Below, in pieces: positions 11,019 to 22,489 of a DNA stretch of 64,000 nucleotides; the stretch's first letter is position 1, and every line of letters begins with the position of its first letter. The stretch lies in the NCBI GenBank assembly GCA_023634235.1, contig JAMKCF010000028.1:2722001-2786000 (forward strand). The letters run 5' to 3'. The notes under the pieces are model-generated. The model did not search any database. It worked only from the letters and a program-made list of their open reading frames with translations, and was not told the origin of the DNA. Source of the DNA: Pisaster brevispinus (taxonomy: Eukaryota > Echinodermata > Asteroidea > Forcipulatida > Asteriidae). Both the position numbers and the translations under genes were made by a program.

Positions 11019-11108
11019 GAAAAGCTTGTATAACCTTCAATAAGAAAGACTACCGAGGAGCGTTGGCGTTCTACAAGAAGGCTCTGAGGACAAACCCTAG
11101 CTGCCCAG
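11019..11108 (+). pseudogene. CTR9: CTR9 exon: [18 protein letters not shown]
   Basis: The exon follows TCCTTTAG and ends before GTGCAA. It reads [20 protein letters not shown] and ALRTNPSCP, a canonical TPR helix pair very close to animal CTR9. It is intact, and its phase (one base carried over) fits the next exon. Confidence 0.85.
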
Positions 11109-11209
11109 GTGCAATCTTAATCAGCTGTCTCCAAGTTGTTCCTTTATTGAAGAGAAACTCTTCAGGGATGAGAAATTTCAGACTTTTGCCCGAGTTGAGA
11201 CTTTTTACG

Positions 11210-11760
11210 TCTGCCAATTCAATTCAATATAACATTTATTTCCATTCTTAACAGTGCATAAAACAGAATGCAAAAGACAATATTTTGGAGGCACGATCCT
11301 CATAAGCCAAGGCTTGTAGTGGAGTGCCTTTAGAAGAAAACAAGAAAAAGAAAGAAAAAAACTTAATTAATTAATGAAATAGTTAACTTAGTTAATTAAT
11401 TATTACAAGACAAAGATGGGGACAAATAATCTGACAAGACAGAAGTTGAGATAAGTAACTACTAAAAAAAATGTGAAAACTGCTGGGGAGGAGGCAACTC
11501 TGGAGAATATGAAACCAAAGGGATAAAATTATGCTACATATTGGGAGATAAGATACTCTGAAAATGGCTGTTATTTTCTTCCTAAGAGAACCATTATCTT
11601 TGATGTACTTCTCTAGTGCTGAGGGTACAGCTCGTAAAAGCTCCTTGAAATCTAGTGGAAAGCCATCGTTTCAACATGCCTCCTAGAATTGGGGTCCTAG
11701 TTTCAGAACTTTTCATCGGCGATGTCTCTCAGTTGTTACTGGATTCATCTAGTGATCAAC
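11210..11760. repeat. Dispersed repeat in the CTR9 intron, second copy at 26.3-27.5 kb
   Basis: The sequence from about 11,165 (GGGATGAGAAATTTCAGAC) to 11,730 (CTAGTTTCAGAACTTTTC) reappears at 26,279-27,465. There it is interrupted by a TIR element of about 0.94 kb. The part at 11,225-11,400 is A-rich and may be a LINE tail. Confidence 0.5.
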
Positions 11761-11804
11761 GACAGTTATTGACATTTTAATATTTTTGATACTATTAAAC
11801 ACAG

Positions 11805-12061
11805 CTGCTGTTCGCCTTGGCATTGGCCACTGCTTCAATAAGCTAAACAAACCGGAGAAAGCACGCCTGGCCTTCTAGCGGGCCCTGGAACTCGATCTGA
11901 AGTGTGTGGGCACCATCGTTGGCCTTGCCATCCTAGAAATCGACAGTAAAGCAACAGATTCCATACGAACTGGAGTCCAGCTTCTCTCCAAGGCGTACAC
12001 GATAGACTCCAGCAACCCTATGGTGCTCAACCATCTTGCAAATCGTTTCTTCTTTAAGAAG
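11805..12061 (+). pseudogene. CTR9: CTR9 exon with in-frame TAG
   Basis: It reads AAVRLGIGHCFNKLNKPEKA, RLAF, stop, [11 protein letters not shown], then [20 protein letters not shown] and [10 protein letters not shown] before GTAACG. The TAG at 11,876-11,878 falls between LAF and RAL, where the family has Ser or Gln. The rest is open and strongly conserved. The 5' breakpoint of the tandem duplication (11,992) lies inside this exon, just before AYTID. Confidence 0.85.
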
Positions 12062-12239
12062 GTAACGTCCCTCAAGAAGCTACTTCCAAACCTCGGCTCA
12101 GGCCAAAAGTGCACACTGCTCCAAGATTGATGGCGAAGTCCAAGTCTAGATTTTGAAAAAGCCCCAAAAGTTGGTTTTCATTTTCAAATTTCTATTATCC
12201 AATTGCAGGAAAGAATCAAACTCATGGAGTTAAACACAT

Positions 12240-12535
12240 CCCCCATAGTTATTGGTTATGGATTATTAATATCGGTCACTGGTTATTGGTTGTTGGTTAT
12301 CGGTTATGACTCACTTCACGTAACCAGGTTTAATAGTTATACTTTTCAGTATCGAATGATAGCCAGGTTTAATTTTATCATTGACCAGTTTTAGCACATC
12401 ACTAATCAGAATGAATTTGTCACTAACAAGGACGAATTTGTCATCGACAAAGCTTTATTTGTAATTAACCTGGACTAACTCGTCATTAACCAGGATTAAT
12501 TCATCATTTACCAAGTTTTATTTGTAATTATCTAG
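12240..12535. repeat. Cryptic simple repeat beside the CTR9 acceptor
   Basis: This is a run of GGTTAT/TTGGTTATGG units followed by imperfect AATTTGTCAT/TAACCAGGA units, reaching up to the acceptor of the next exon. It looks like slippage-derived intron sequence. It is also present in unit 2 of the duplication (16,878-17,173). Confidence 0.55.
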
Positions 12536-12643
12536 GATTATACGAAGGTGCAACATCTTGCTCTGCATGCATTCCACGGTACAGACAATGAAGCAACGCA
12601 GGCGGAAAGCTGCTACCAACTCACAAGAGCCTTCCATGTACAA
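12536..12643 (+). pseudogene. CTR9: CTR9 exon: [16 protein letters not shown]
   Basis: This is a 36-codon open exon between TATCTAG and GTAAGG. It reads [20 protein letters not shown], then [15 protein letters not shown], a close match to the CTR9 TPR segment. It is intact. Its duplicate lies at 17,174-17,281. Confidence 0.85.
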
Positions 12644-12671
12644 GTAAGGATTCCCACCCCACTCATGGTTC

Positions 12672-13110
12672 TCCCCATGTACAAGCCAGCGTATTGTTTG
12701 GATTAAGTGCCAAATCAAACCCAAATACTAGGGAAAACCCCCTCTCTTTACAATTAAGTGTACTAGGTTCTTCTACACTCATTACACAAAACACTTTTTT
12801 ACATCCCGTCCAAAACATGAAGTGATAATGCTCAAGTGTCTTGCTTAAGGAATGTAAGCAGGTAAGGACGCAAATATCAAGACCGAGACTCAAATCAAAC
12901 TCTGGGCCCAATTTCATAGAGCTGCTTAAGCAGAAAATATTGCTTAACATTTTTCTGCTTAGCAGAAATGAGCAGGATACCAGTCATGGTAGTTTGGCTG
13001 GTGATCTTATTCTGGTAAGTATCATTTTGTTGTGCTTAGCTGGTTTTTGTGCTTAAGCAGCTCTATGAAATTGGGCCCAGATCAGAAACACCAGAGCTTG
13101 TGTCTGGTGT
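12672..13110 (-). mobile_element. tRNA-derived SINE interrupted by a MITE
   Basis: The SINE body (AAACCCAAATACTAGGG to CAAGACCGAGACTCAAATCA) and its continuation CAGAAACACCAGAGCTTGTG are split by a 175-bp TIR element. Together they form one degenerate copy of the SINE family seen at 5.0 and 53.3 kb. The second copy is at 17,310-17,748. Confidence 0.6.
12904..13078. mobile_element. MITE of the CCCAATTTCATAGAGCTGC family
   Basis: The 175-bp element has long TIRs (GGGCCCAATTTCATAGAGC at the left, the exact inverse at the right) and internal GCTTAAGCAG steps. It sits inside a SINE copy. Further members are at 17,542-17,716, 44,589-44,760, 46,545-46,737 and, more decayed, 16,350-16,517, 20,994-21,161, 44,908-45,022 and 51,912-52,080. 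Confidence 0.8.
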
Positions 13111-13191
13111 GGTTGACTGCGCGGCCAGGACGCGGCTGCTGAATTCTGACGGATTTATGTGGACAATAACCTTCTGCGTTCCTCTCTACAG

Positions 13192-13322
13192 TGACCACGA
13201 CCAAGCTTTCCAGTACTACTACCATGCAAGCCTCCCAGTTTGCATCCACAGCTAATCGTTTTGCCGCACTTTGGTTTGGGGCAGATGTACATCCATCGGG
13301 GGGAATGTGAGAGTATGCGAAC
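13192..13322 (+). pseudogene. CTR9: CTR9 exon with frameshifts
   Basis: The expected TPR segment is spread over three frames: DHDQAFQYYYHA, then QFAST, then GLGQMYIHRG, before GTGAGT. It also starts one base out of phase with the preceding exon. The exon cannot encode the family sequence without at least two indels. Its duplicate at 17,830-17,960 carries the same damage, so the lesions predate the duplication. Confidence 0.8.
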
Positions 13323-13367
13323 GTGAGTCAAGAGAATGATTGTAAATCTCTGTAATGTATTACTGTA

Positions 13368-13570
13368 AGGACTCCTGCAGTGTTGTAGTCCAGACCTGGA
13401 AGTCTGAGATCGAGACCAGTGACCGAAATCTGAACATCTGAGACCCGGAACTGAGACCAGCCCTTCCCAGACCGAGACTTTTGCAGACCAAGACTGAGAC
13501 CACAAAAAGGTCTCAAGATGGTCTCGAGAACAGACCTGCAGGTCTTGAGACCTTCAACACTGGACTCCTG
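13368..13570. repeat. Hairpin-rich GAGAC/CTGAGAC repeat
   Basis: The segment is dense in GAGACC, CCGAGAC and GGTCTC steps and ends with AGACCTGCAGGTCT, a palindrome. It probably is a small foldback element. It is copied at 18,006-18,208. Confidence 0.45.
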
Positions 13571-13592
13571 TAAAACTGGATTTGTCATTTTT

Positions 13593-13636
13593 GTCTCCTG
13601 ACGATGACTAGAGCAAGCTAGTCGAAACGTTGAGAC
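13593..13636 (+). ncRNA. Hammerhead-ribozyme-like motif, best copy
   Basis: In order: GTCTC (helix I), CTGACGA (matches the conserved CUGANGA box), one extra T, a GACTAG/CTAGTC hairpin with loop AGCAAG (helix II), GAAA, ACGT as a palindromic mini helix III, U as the NUH position, and GAGAC closing helix I. This is the layout of the minimal, dimer-dependent hammerheads known from Penelope-like retroelements. The extra T next to helix II is a departure from consensus. Cleavage would fall after 13,631. Confidence 0.6.
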
Positions 13637-13637
13637 C

Positions 13638-13900
13638 AATTAACCAATTAAGAACTCACTCCGTGGCAGTGAGGTTAATAACGAGAAGTCCCCTCGATCT
13701 GATCCACTATTAAGCTAAAGTTGTAGTCCTGGCCGATTTCCTACCCTCCGCCCAGGTAGTAGCTAATAAGCTGGACAGATCTTTTCAGAACTAAGTAATC
13801 TCCCGAAGTAGTCTCTCAATTTTTCCGGCAGTAGAATAAAAAGCAAGACCTAGTTCTTTAAGAACAAATCTACATAGCTAGTAGATATATGTAAATGAGG
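13638..13900 (+). mobile_element. Arm of the foldback element family
   Basis: The sequence from AAGAACTCACTCCGTGGCAG to AAGACCTAGTTCTTTAAGAA matches the right arm of the element at 3,590-4,270. The expected end (TGGTGTTACCGCAAACCGAA) is found only at about 15,237. So about 1.3 kb appears inserted between arm and terminus, here and in unit 2. Confidence 0.65.
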
Positions 13901-15456
13901 CCCCCTCATTTATGAAATGTTGTTGTTGTATGTTAACCCCATTTAATCCATAGGTCTTATTCACTCATTACAAACTCTATTGTTTTGGTAACCCCTGCTG
14001 GAAAGTGGACTGTCTATGTTGACCTCTGAACTGGTTGATCCAGTGGTGGGGTTGGTGGGGCCTAGCATGCTGGCTTCTGTGCTGTTACATCCCACCTACT
14101 CCAACAGCTGTTTCTCCATCCCCTCTCCTTTCCAGGTAGGAAAAGTTACTTTGTATTTTTTTTTATCTAGTGTTCAACATTTAATAGAAGAAGATAGTGT
14201 ATAGATAGAGTGGACATATTTTTTGATCAACTTTAAATTGAAGAATTGGCATACACTAACTTTGAAGTGTTTACAGTTTTTATAAATTGTTCATTATACA
14301 ATTTAACAGCCTTTTGGTCAGGAGTGAAATTATATGCGTATAAGTTCTCTTCAAACAGGAGTGTATTCTTAGGATTGTCTTTTGTTCTAGGTTTTCCTTT
14401 CGAGTTATAGGATCCATTAATTTTTACTTTACTGTACAGACTTTTATTTAACTTTGAGTATTCTAGGAGTACCTACATGTAGATATTGGTTTCATGTTTT
14501 AGCCTGTGCCCCCATTTTATTGTATACTATAGGTTATGTAGTGTATGAGATGCATGGCAGGGTAGCCCCAGCCCTAGGTGGCCATAGGATTAGTAGTGAC
14601 CACAGTAGGGTAATAACTCTATGCCCTGGGGGCCTGATTTAACATGCAGAAGGCCTGGCTCTGGCCTGTTGTTTATTTTAGTGGTTTTTATCTCTGTTAA
14701 GTTTTTCTTTGCTTGTCTAATGTCTTTCTTTATTTTAGTCTAGTGTAGATAAAGTGACCAGAGAGAGGGCGAGAACTGCTCATTCTTATTTATTATAAGA
14801 GAGGTTTATTTTTGGGTCTAACAGTAAACCGATTAGCTGCAGTGTTAAATTACCAAGTGTTTCTTTACAATAGTAAAGTTTCTCATTATTTCTTTTATAG
14901 AATTGTTCATTTGGGGATAAGTTTGCTTTTCATTTTTTTGTATCTTTTGTTTTAATTTATCTATCTTTTATTCTGAATTGAAGTGAGATCAACAATTAAG
15001 TGTTTACTTTTTAAACCCTTCAACTTCTTGAACCTTTATGGTTTAGTGTAATGTGATTATGGATGGACACATTTTTACAGTAATAGCTGTGAATGTATTT
15101 GGTTAGTTGTTTGTTTCTTTAATTAATCAAAGTGCTGTTATATCCCACCAACTCCAACCGCTGTTTCTCCATTCCCTCTCCTTTCCAGCCAGAATAAAGT
15201 ACAGAACAGAGCGCACCCAGCTCACATATACACGTGGTGTTACCGCAAACCGAATATACATTTATACCTCACCATGCAAAGCCTCAACAAGTTTATTGTT
15301 GAAATTTATTTGTTTATTTTTTTCATTTTCTCAAAAAGTTGACATTATTCAGCTGAAAGTTTCACTGGTGACTTTTATTGTTTCTTTCTTGATTTTTGCC
15401 TGTAAATCAGCACTATGTTGACCAAAACCAAATGCACTCCTCTTGTTTCAAACCAG
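13901..15456. other. Intron with a long insertion, no exon seen
   Basis: The segment lies within a foldback element arm. A direct repeat of about 60 bp (ATCCCACCTACTCCAACAGC at about 14,090, ATCCCACCAACTCCAACCGC at about 15,140) flanks roughly 1 kb of AT-rich sequence. This suggests an inserted element or a local duplication. It is repeated at 18,539-20,100. Confidence 0.4.
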
Positions 15457-15663
15457 GCTGCCCAGTGCTTCGAGAAGGTACTGAAAGCCCAACCAGGTAA
15501 CTATGAGACCATGAAGATTCTTGGGTCTCTCTATGTGACATCCAGTGATGAGACCAAGAGGGAGACTGCCAAGGGTCACCTCCAGAAGGTCCTCGATCAG
15601 TTCCCGGAAGATGTCGAGGCATGGATTGAGTTGGCTCAGATCTTGGAACTCACCGAAGTACCG
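15457..15663 (+). pseudogene. CTR9: CTR9 exon: TPR, intact
   Basis: This is a 207-nt open exon: [20 protein letters not shown], then [16 protein letters not shown] and [14 protein letters not shown]. It is a near-perfect CTR9 TPR block, ending before GTATGT. No defect is seen. Its duplicate is at 20,101-20,307. Confidence 0.9.
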
Positions 15664-15777
15664 GTATGTTCTTTCACATTTTTAAAAGTTGTTGTTGTCG
15701 TCTCGATCGAAGCAGTCCTGTGGCTGTACATGGAATTGTGATCTCTCACCTAGTTACTTTGCGAGCACATGCACCCT

Positions 15778-16215
15778 GCTAGGGCTCGAATTTTACACTG
15801 GACAACAGACCCAAGGCCAGTAGTTTTGGTGTCGGGCCAGTAAACTTTTGGCTCGACAAGTCATGCGGTCTTGTGTTTTTTGATTTAATATTATTGAAGA
15901 ATAATACCTCACTATGTAACATCTTGACCCAAAAAGTAATATGTTCAAATGTTGACTTTGAGTCTGATAAAATACCTTTCAATTCTACTGAGTACTGACA
16001 TCATGAACTATACTTAATACCCATGAAGACAAATAACAATCAATCCTCTCTTACATGTCAATAGCGCTTAAGTTCAAATAAATGCAGTTAACTTAAATGC
16101 ACAGTAAAACTGGGTCAGGAAGGTTTTTCTTATTTTGATTGTGGTCTTGTAACAAAACATTCTGGTTCAGTAAAAATGTTGAGCCACAAGACGTGTACGT
16201 GGTCGTGTGGATTTT
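15778..16215. mobile_element. Decayed relative of the GGGCTCGAATTT MITE
   Basis: It opens with AGGGCTCGAATTTTACACTG and contains GTCGGGCCAGTAAACTTTTG and a poor right end. No matching 5-bp target duplication is found. It is repeated in unit 2 at 20,422-20,870. Confidence 0.5.
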
Positions 16216-16629
16216 TCCCCCAAAGTTCAAGCTTCGCCTGCATAGATACTATGTGGAGGGAGTGCGTGCACGTGCAGTAACTCTGTGAGAGCTCATAATT
16301 CTATGTACAGTCTCTAATGAGATTGGATACGCATTCCAGCACGTGCTCATTCTTCATAAAGCCGTTAAGCAGAAAATTCTGCTTAGCAAATTTCTTTACT
16401 TAGTAAGAGATGAGCAGGGTACCAGTGGCAACAATATAAACTTAATGGAATGTTGGTTCGTAACCTGTTTCTGCTGAGCAAGTTTTTGTGATTACAGGTT
16501 ATATGAAATTGGGCCTTGGTCTGTTGAGCTGCTGGAACATTCAATGATCCGGTTAATCAGAATGTTCTGGGGGTCTAATGGATTTCGGGCTCTGTGCCAA
16601 CGGAAACATTCTTCAAAGCCAAAAACATA

Positions 16630-16765
<136 letters not shown>

Positions 16766-17173
16766 TGATGGCGAAGTCCAAGTCTAGATTTTGAAAAAGC
16801 CCCAAAAGTTGGTTTTCATTTTCAAATTTCTATTATCCAATTGCAGGAAAGAATCAAACTCATGGAGTTAAACACATCCCCCATAGTTATTGGTTATGGA
16901 TTATTAATATTGGTCACTGGTTATTGGTTGTTGGTTATCGGTTATGACTCACTTCACGTAACCAGGTTTAATAGTTATACTTTTCAGTATCGAATGATAG
17001 CCAGGTTTAATTTTATCATTGACCAGTTTTAGCACATCACTAATCAGAATGAATTTGTCACTAACAAGGACGAATTTGTCATCGACAAAGCTTTATTTGT
17101 AATTAACCTGGACTAACTCGTCATTAACCAGGATTAATTCATCATTTACCAAGTTTTATTTGTAATTATCTAG

Positions 17174-17281
17174 GATTATACGAAGGTGCAACATCTTGCT
17201 CTGCATGCATTCCACGGTACAGACAATGAAGCAACGCAGGCGGAAAGCTGCTACCAACTCACAAGAGCCTTCCATGTACAA
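17174..17281 (+). pseudogene. CTR9: Duplicate CTR9 exon (second copy of 12,536)
   Basis: The sequence is the same as in unit 1 in frame and splice sites. If spliced, a transcript would repeat the same TPR helices. Confidence 0.85.
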
Positions 17282-17829
17282 GTAAGGATTCCCACCCCAC
17301 TCATGGTTCTCCCCATGTACAAGCCAGCGTATTGTTTGGATTAAGTGCCAAATCAAACCCAAATACTAGGGAAAACCCCCTCTCTTTACAATTAAGTGTA
17401 CTAGGTTCTTCTACACTCATTACACAAAACACTTTTTTACATCCCGTCCAAAACATGAAGTGATAATGCTCAAGTGTCTTGCTTAAGGAATGTAAGCAGG
17501 TAAGGACGCAAATATCAAGACCGAGACTCAAATCAAACTCTGGGCCCAATTTCATAGAGCTGCTTAAGCAGAAAATATTGCTTAACATTTTTCTGCTTAG
17601 CAGAAATGAGCAGGATACCAGTCATGGTAGTTTGGCTGGTGATCTTATTCTGGTAAGTATCATTTTGTTGTGCTTAGCTGGTTTTTGTGCTTAAGCAGCT
17701 CTATGAAATTGGGCCCAGATCAGAAACACCAGAGCTTGTGTCTGGTGTGGTTGACTGCGCGGCCAGGACGCGGCTGCTGAATTCTGACGGATTTATGTGG
17801 ACAATAACCTTCTGCGTTCCTCTCTACAG

Positions 17830-17960
17830 TGACCACGACCAAGCTTTCCAGTACTACTACCATGCAAGCCTCCCAGTTTGCATCCACAGCTAATCGTTTT
17901 GCCGCACTTTGGTTTGGGGCAGATGTACATCCATCGGGGGGAATGTGAGAGTATGCGAAC
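17830..17960 (+). pseudogene. CTR9: Duplicate frameshifted CTR9 exon (second copy of 13,192)
   Basis: It carries the same indels as the unit 1 copy: DHDQAFQYYYHA and GLGQMYIHRG are in different frames. Confidence 0.8.
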
Positions 17961-18230
17961 GTGAGTCAAGAGAATGATTGTAAATCTCTGTAATGTATTA
18001 CTGTAAGGACTCCTGCAGTGTTGTAGTCCAGACCTGGAAGTCTGAGATCGAGACCAGTGACCGAAATCTGAACATCTGAGACCCGGAACTGAGACCAGCC
18101 CTTCCCAGACCGAGACTTTTGCAGACCAAGACTGAGACCACAAAAAGGTCTCAAGATGGTCTCGAGAACAGACCTGCAGGTCTTGAGACCTTCAACACTG
18201 GACTCCTGTAAAACTGGATTTGTCATTTTT

Positions 18231-18274
18231 GTCTCCTGACGATGACTAGAGCAAGCTAGTCGAAACGTTGAGAC
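18231..18274 (+). ncRNA. Hammerhead-ribozyme-like motif, unit 2 copy
   Basis: It is identical to the motif at 13,593: GTCTC, CTGACGA, hairpin, GAAAC, GTT, GAGAC. Both units keep all core bases. Confidence 0.6.
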
Positions 18275-20100
18275 CAATTAACCAATTAAGAACTCACTCC
18301 GTGGCAGTGAGGTTAATAACGAGAAGTCCCCTCGATCTGATCCACTATTAAGCTAAAGTTGTAGTCCTGGCCGATTTCCTACCCTCCGCCCAGGTAGTAG
18401 CTAATAAGCTGGACAGATCTTTTCAGAACTAAGTAATCTCCCGAAGTAGTCTCTCAATTTTTCCGGCAGTAGAATAAAAAGCAAGACCTAGTTCTTTAAG
18501 AATAAATCTACATAGCTAGTAGATATATGTAAATGAGGCCCCCTCATTTATGAAATGTTGTTGTTGTATGTTAACCCCATTTAATCCATAGGTCTTATTC
18601 ACTCATTACAAACTCTATTGCTTTGGTAACCCCTGCTGGAAAGTGGACTGTCTATGTTGACCTCTGAACTGGTTGATCCAGTGGTGGGGTTGGTGGGGCC
18701 TAGCATGCTGGCTTCTGTGCTGTTATATCCCACCTACTCCAACAGCTGTTTCTCCATCCCCTCTCCTTTCCAGGTAGGAAAAGTTACTTTGTATTTTTTT
18801 TTATCTAGTGTTCAACATTTAATAGAAGAAAATAGTGTATAGATAGAGTGGACATATTTTTTGATCAACTTTAAATTGAAGAATTGGCATACACTAACTT
18901 TGAAGTGTTTACAGTTTTTATAAATTGTTCATTATACAATTTAACAGCCTTTTGGTCAGGAGTGAAATTATATGCGTATAAGTTCTCTTCAAACAGGAGT
19001 GTATTCTTAGGATTGTCTTTTGTTTTAGGTTTTCCTTTCGAGTTATAGGATCCATTAATTTTTACTTTACTGTACAGACTTTTATTTAACTTTGAGTATT
19101 CTAGGAGTACCTACATGTAGATATTGGTTTCATGTTTTAGCCTGTGCCCCCATTTTATTGTATACTATAGGTTATGTAGTGTATGAGATGCATGGCAGGG
19201 TAGCCCCAGCCCTAGGTGGCCATAGGATTAGTAGTGACCACAGTAGGGTAATAACTCTATGCCCTGGGGGCCTGATTTAACATGCAGAAGGCCTGGCTCT
19301 GGCCTGTTGTTTATTTTTTTAGTGGTTTTTATCTCTGTTAAGTTTTTCTTTGCTTGTCTTATGTCTTTCTTTATTTTAGTCTAGTGTAGATAAAGTGACC
19401 AGAGAGAGGGCGAGAACTGCTCATTCTTATTTATTATAAGAGAGGTTTATTTTTGCGTCTAACAGTAAACCGATTAGCTGCAGTGTTAAATTACCAAGTG
19501 TTTCTTTACAATAGTAAAGTTTCTCATTATTTCTTTTATAGAGATTGTTCATTTGGGGATAAGTTTGCTTTTCATTTTTTTGTATCTTTTGTTTTAATTT
19601 ATCTATCTTTTATTCTGAATTGAAGTGAGATCAACAATTAAGTGTTTACTTTTTAAACCCTTCAACTTCTTGAACCTTTATGGTTTAGTGTAATGTGATT
19701 ATGGATGGACACATTTTTACAGTAATAGCTGTGAATGTATTTGGTTAGTTGTTTGTTTCTTTAATTAATCAAAGTGCTGTTATATCCCACCAACTCCAAC
19801 AGCTGTTTCTCCATTCCCTCTCCTTTCCAGCCAGAATAAAGTACAGAACAGAGCGCACCCAGCTCACATATACACGTGGTGTTACCGCAAACCGAATATA
19901 CATTTATAACCTCACCATGCAAAGCCTCAACAAGTTTATTGTTGAAATTTATTATTTTTTTTTTTCATTTTCTCAAAAAGTTGACATTATTCAGCTGAAA
20001 GTTTCACTGGTGACTTTTATTGTTTCTTTCTTGATTTTTGCCTGTAAATCAGCACTATATGTTGACCAAAACCAAATGCACTCCTCTTGTTTCAAACCAG

Positions 20101-20307
20101 GCTGCCCAGTGCTTCGAGAAGGTACTGAAAGCCCAACCAGGTAACTATGAGACCATGAAGATTCTTGGGTCTCTCTATGTGACATCCAGTGATGAGACCA
20201 AGAGGGAGACTGCCAAGGGTCATCTCCAGAAGGTCGTCGATCAGTTCCCGGAAGATGTCGAGGCATGGATTGAGTTGGCTCAGATCTTGGAACTCACCGA
20301 AGTACCG
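20101..20307 (+). pseudogene. CTR9: Duplicate CTR9 exon (second copy of 15,457)
   Basis: It is open over 69 codons with one visible amino-acid change (KVV for KVL). It is the second copy of the intact TPR exon. Confidence 0.85.
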
Positions 20308-21390
20308 GTATGTTCTTTCACATTTTTAAAAGTTGTTTTTGTCGTCTCGATCGAAGCAGTCCTGTGGCTGTACATGGATTTGTGATCTCTCACCCAGTTA
20401 CTTTGCGAGCACATGCACCCTGCTAGGGCTCGAATTTTACACTGGACAACAGACCCAAGGCCAGTAGTTTTGGTGTCGGGCCAGTAAACTTTTGGCCCGA
20501 CAAGTCATGCGGTCTTGTGTTTTTTTATTTAATATTATTGAAGAATAATACCTCACTATGTAACATCTTGACCCAAAAAGTAATATGTTCAAATGTTGAC
20601 TTTGAGTCTGATAAAATACCTTTCAATTCTACTGAGTACTGACATCATGAACTATACTTAATACCCATGAAGACAAATAAAAATCAATCCTCTCTTACAT
20701 GTCAATAGCGCTTAAGTTCAAATAAATGCAGTTAACTTAAATGCACAGTAAAACTGGGTCAGGAAGGTTTTTCTTATTTTGATTCTGGTCTTGTAACAAA
20801 ACATTCTGGTTCAGTAAAAATGTTGAGCCACAAGACGTGTACGTGGTCGTGTGGATTTTTCCCCCAAAGTTCAAGCTTCGCCTGCATAGATACTATGTGG
20901 AGGGAGTGCGTGCACGTGCAGTAACTCTGTGAGAGCTCATAATTCTATGTACAGTCTCTAATGAGAGTGGATACGCATTCCAGCACGTGCTCATTCTTCA
21001 TAAAGCCGTTAAGCAGAAAATTCTGCTTAGCAAATTTCTTTACTTAGTAAGAGATGAGCAGGGTACCAGTGGCAACAATATAAACTTAATGGAATGTTGG
21101 TTCGTAACCTGTTTCTGCTGAGCAAGTTTTTGTGATTACAGGTTATATGAAATTGGGCCTTGGTCTGTTGAGCTGCTGGAACATTCAATGATCCGGTTAA
21201 TCAGAATGTTCTGGGGGTCTAATGGATTTCGGGCTCTGTGCCAACGGAAACATTCTTCAAAGCCAAAAACATACCCGACTTTTGAGATGCTCCCGTAACA
21301 GTTCTTTTTCTTCAGAATCATTCCAACAGATCTGTAATGACTATTCACAAATATTGGCCTGTTTTTGTTTTCTTTTGTAACATGTTTTAG

Positions 21391-21519
21391 GGAGTCCTGA
21401 CTGCTTATGGCACAGCAACTCGTATTCTTAAACAAAAGGTCCAGGCAGATGCCCTACCAGAAATTCTGAACAACGTTGGAGCTTTGCATTTTCGTCTTGG
21501 CAACCAGCCAGAGGCAAAG
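21391..21519 (+). pseudogene. CTR9: CTR9 exon: [20 protein letters not shown]
   Basis: It has 43 open codons between TTTTAG and GTAGGA. It contains [16 protein letters not shown], one of the most conserved CTR9 stretches. It is intact. Confidence 0.9.
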
Positions 21520-22151
21520 GTAGGAAGAAAAAGCGGTAGATCTTCATCATGCTGCTGCCATCTTGGTCATGTTCCCTGTATCCAATAACATTAATGGAAT
21601 GTGCTATGCATCGTGCGTAAAGGAACCAGACTATTTCTCCTTCCAGCCTTGGTTTGGTGTTCTTGATATGAATGGGAGACACATCAAGATGGCCGCATTT
21701 TGACAAAGGTCTATTTGGCTTGGAATTTTTGTATTAAATTCCTTGATATACATCCTGAATCTGACTTTGAATTATATAGTCTGCAACGCATCCTAATGGA
21801 AACATCACACCAACTTTTGTGAAGAAGACAATCAAGAAGTTTCAGTTGTAGAAGTGGGATGAAAACCCACGTTGTCGGGCAGGGACTGAATACCCAATCC
21901 ACATGCAAGGCTTTGGTCCGGGAATGAAATTGGGATCCACAGAGGTGAAAGACAGGGAAGAAACCACTGAGCCCATCCTGACTGCCCTTGTAAAAAATTG
22001 TAAAACTTGGAGCGAACCAACCTTCAAAAGTTTCAACCCATTTCATGTTTTTTTCTTGTGGGCGTATTTCATCTAAGGACTTCCTTTCTTTCGAAACACA
22101 AAGATGTTGTCAATCTGTCCTTTTTCAAATCTGATTCTTGTTCTCCTGTAG

Positions 22152-22335
22152 TGCTACTACGAAGCCTCTCTCAAGCGTGCCATTTTGAGGCGGAGCATGA
22201 TGATACGTACTACGGCGCCATCTCAGTCTTGATGTCTTTCAACCTCGCTTGGTCTCTTTGAGAGCATGTTTAAATTCGACAAGGCTGAGAAATTCTATAA
22301 AGACGTCCTGAGAGAGCATCCTAACTACGTTGATT
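22152..22335 (+). pseudogene. CTR9: CTR9 exon with two frameshifts
   Basis: It reads CYYEASLKRA, then in another frame [20 protein letters not shown] and LAWSL-stop, then in a third frame [20 protein letters not shown] and EHPNYVD before GTGAGT. Each piece matches CTR9 ([27 protein letters not shown]), so two indels break it. Confidence 0.85.
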
Positions 22336-22489
22336 GTGAGTTGGTCTTGGTGCCGGGGTTGGGGGGTGCGGAAATACTGTAAAGGGACACGATTAGAAAC
22401 AAAAAGTTGTAAATTACTTCCTCTTTTTTTTGGTGGGGAGATGAAACAGGTGGGTGGATTTAAAATACTATTCCTGAGTCAGCTTATAG

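Larger units (their letters stand above)
11992..16629. repeat. Tandem duplication, unit 1 (4,638 bp)
   Basis: This unit matches 16,630-21,273 almost base for base, at an offset of 4,638-4,644. The differences I see are scattered substitutions and small indels. It holds part of one CTR9 exon plus three whole exons, SINE and MITE copies, and a hammerhead-like motif. The junction GCCAAAAACATA|GGCGTACACG at 16,629/16,630 joins the unit end to the middle of the exon. Confidence 0.9.

Noticed and set aside
13049..13639. ORFs of 68-116 residues repeated at 17,687-18,277
   Set aside because: They are copied by the tandem duplication and run across a MITE, an exon in the wrong frame and hairpin repeats.
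15415..15741. A start codon and single-exon gene at the CTR9 exon
   Set aside because: The ORF extends into intron on both sides. The conserved part is bounded exactly by AG and GT.
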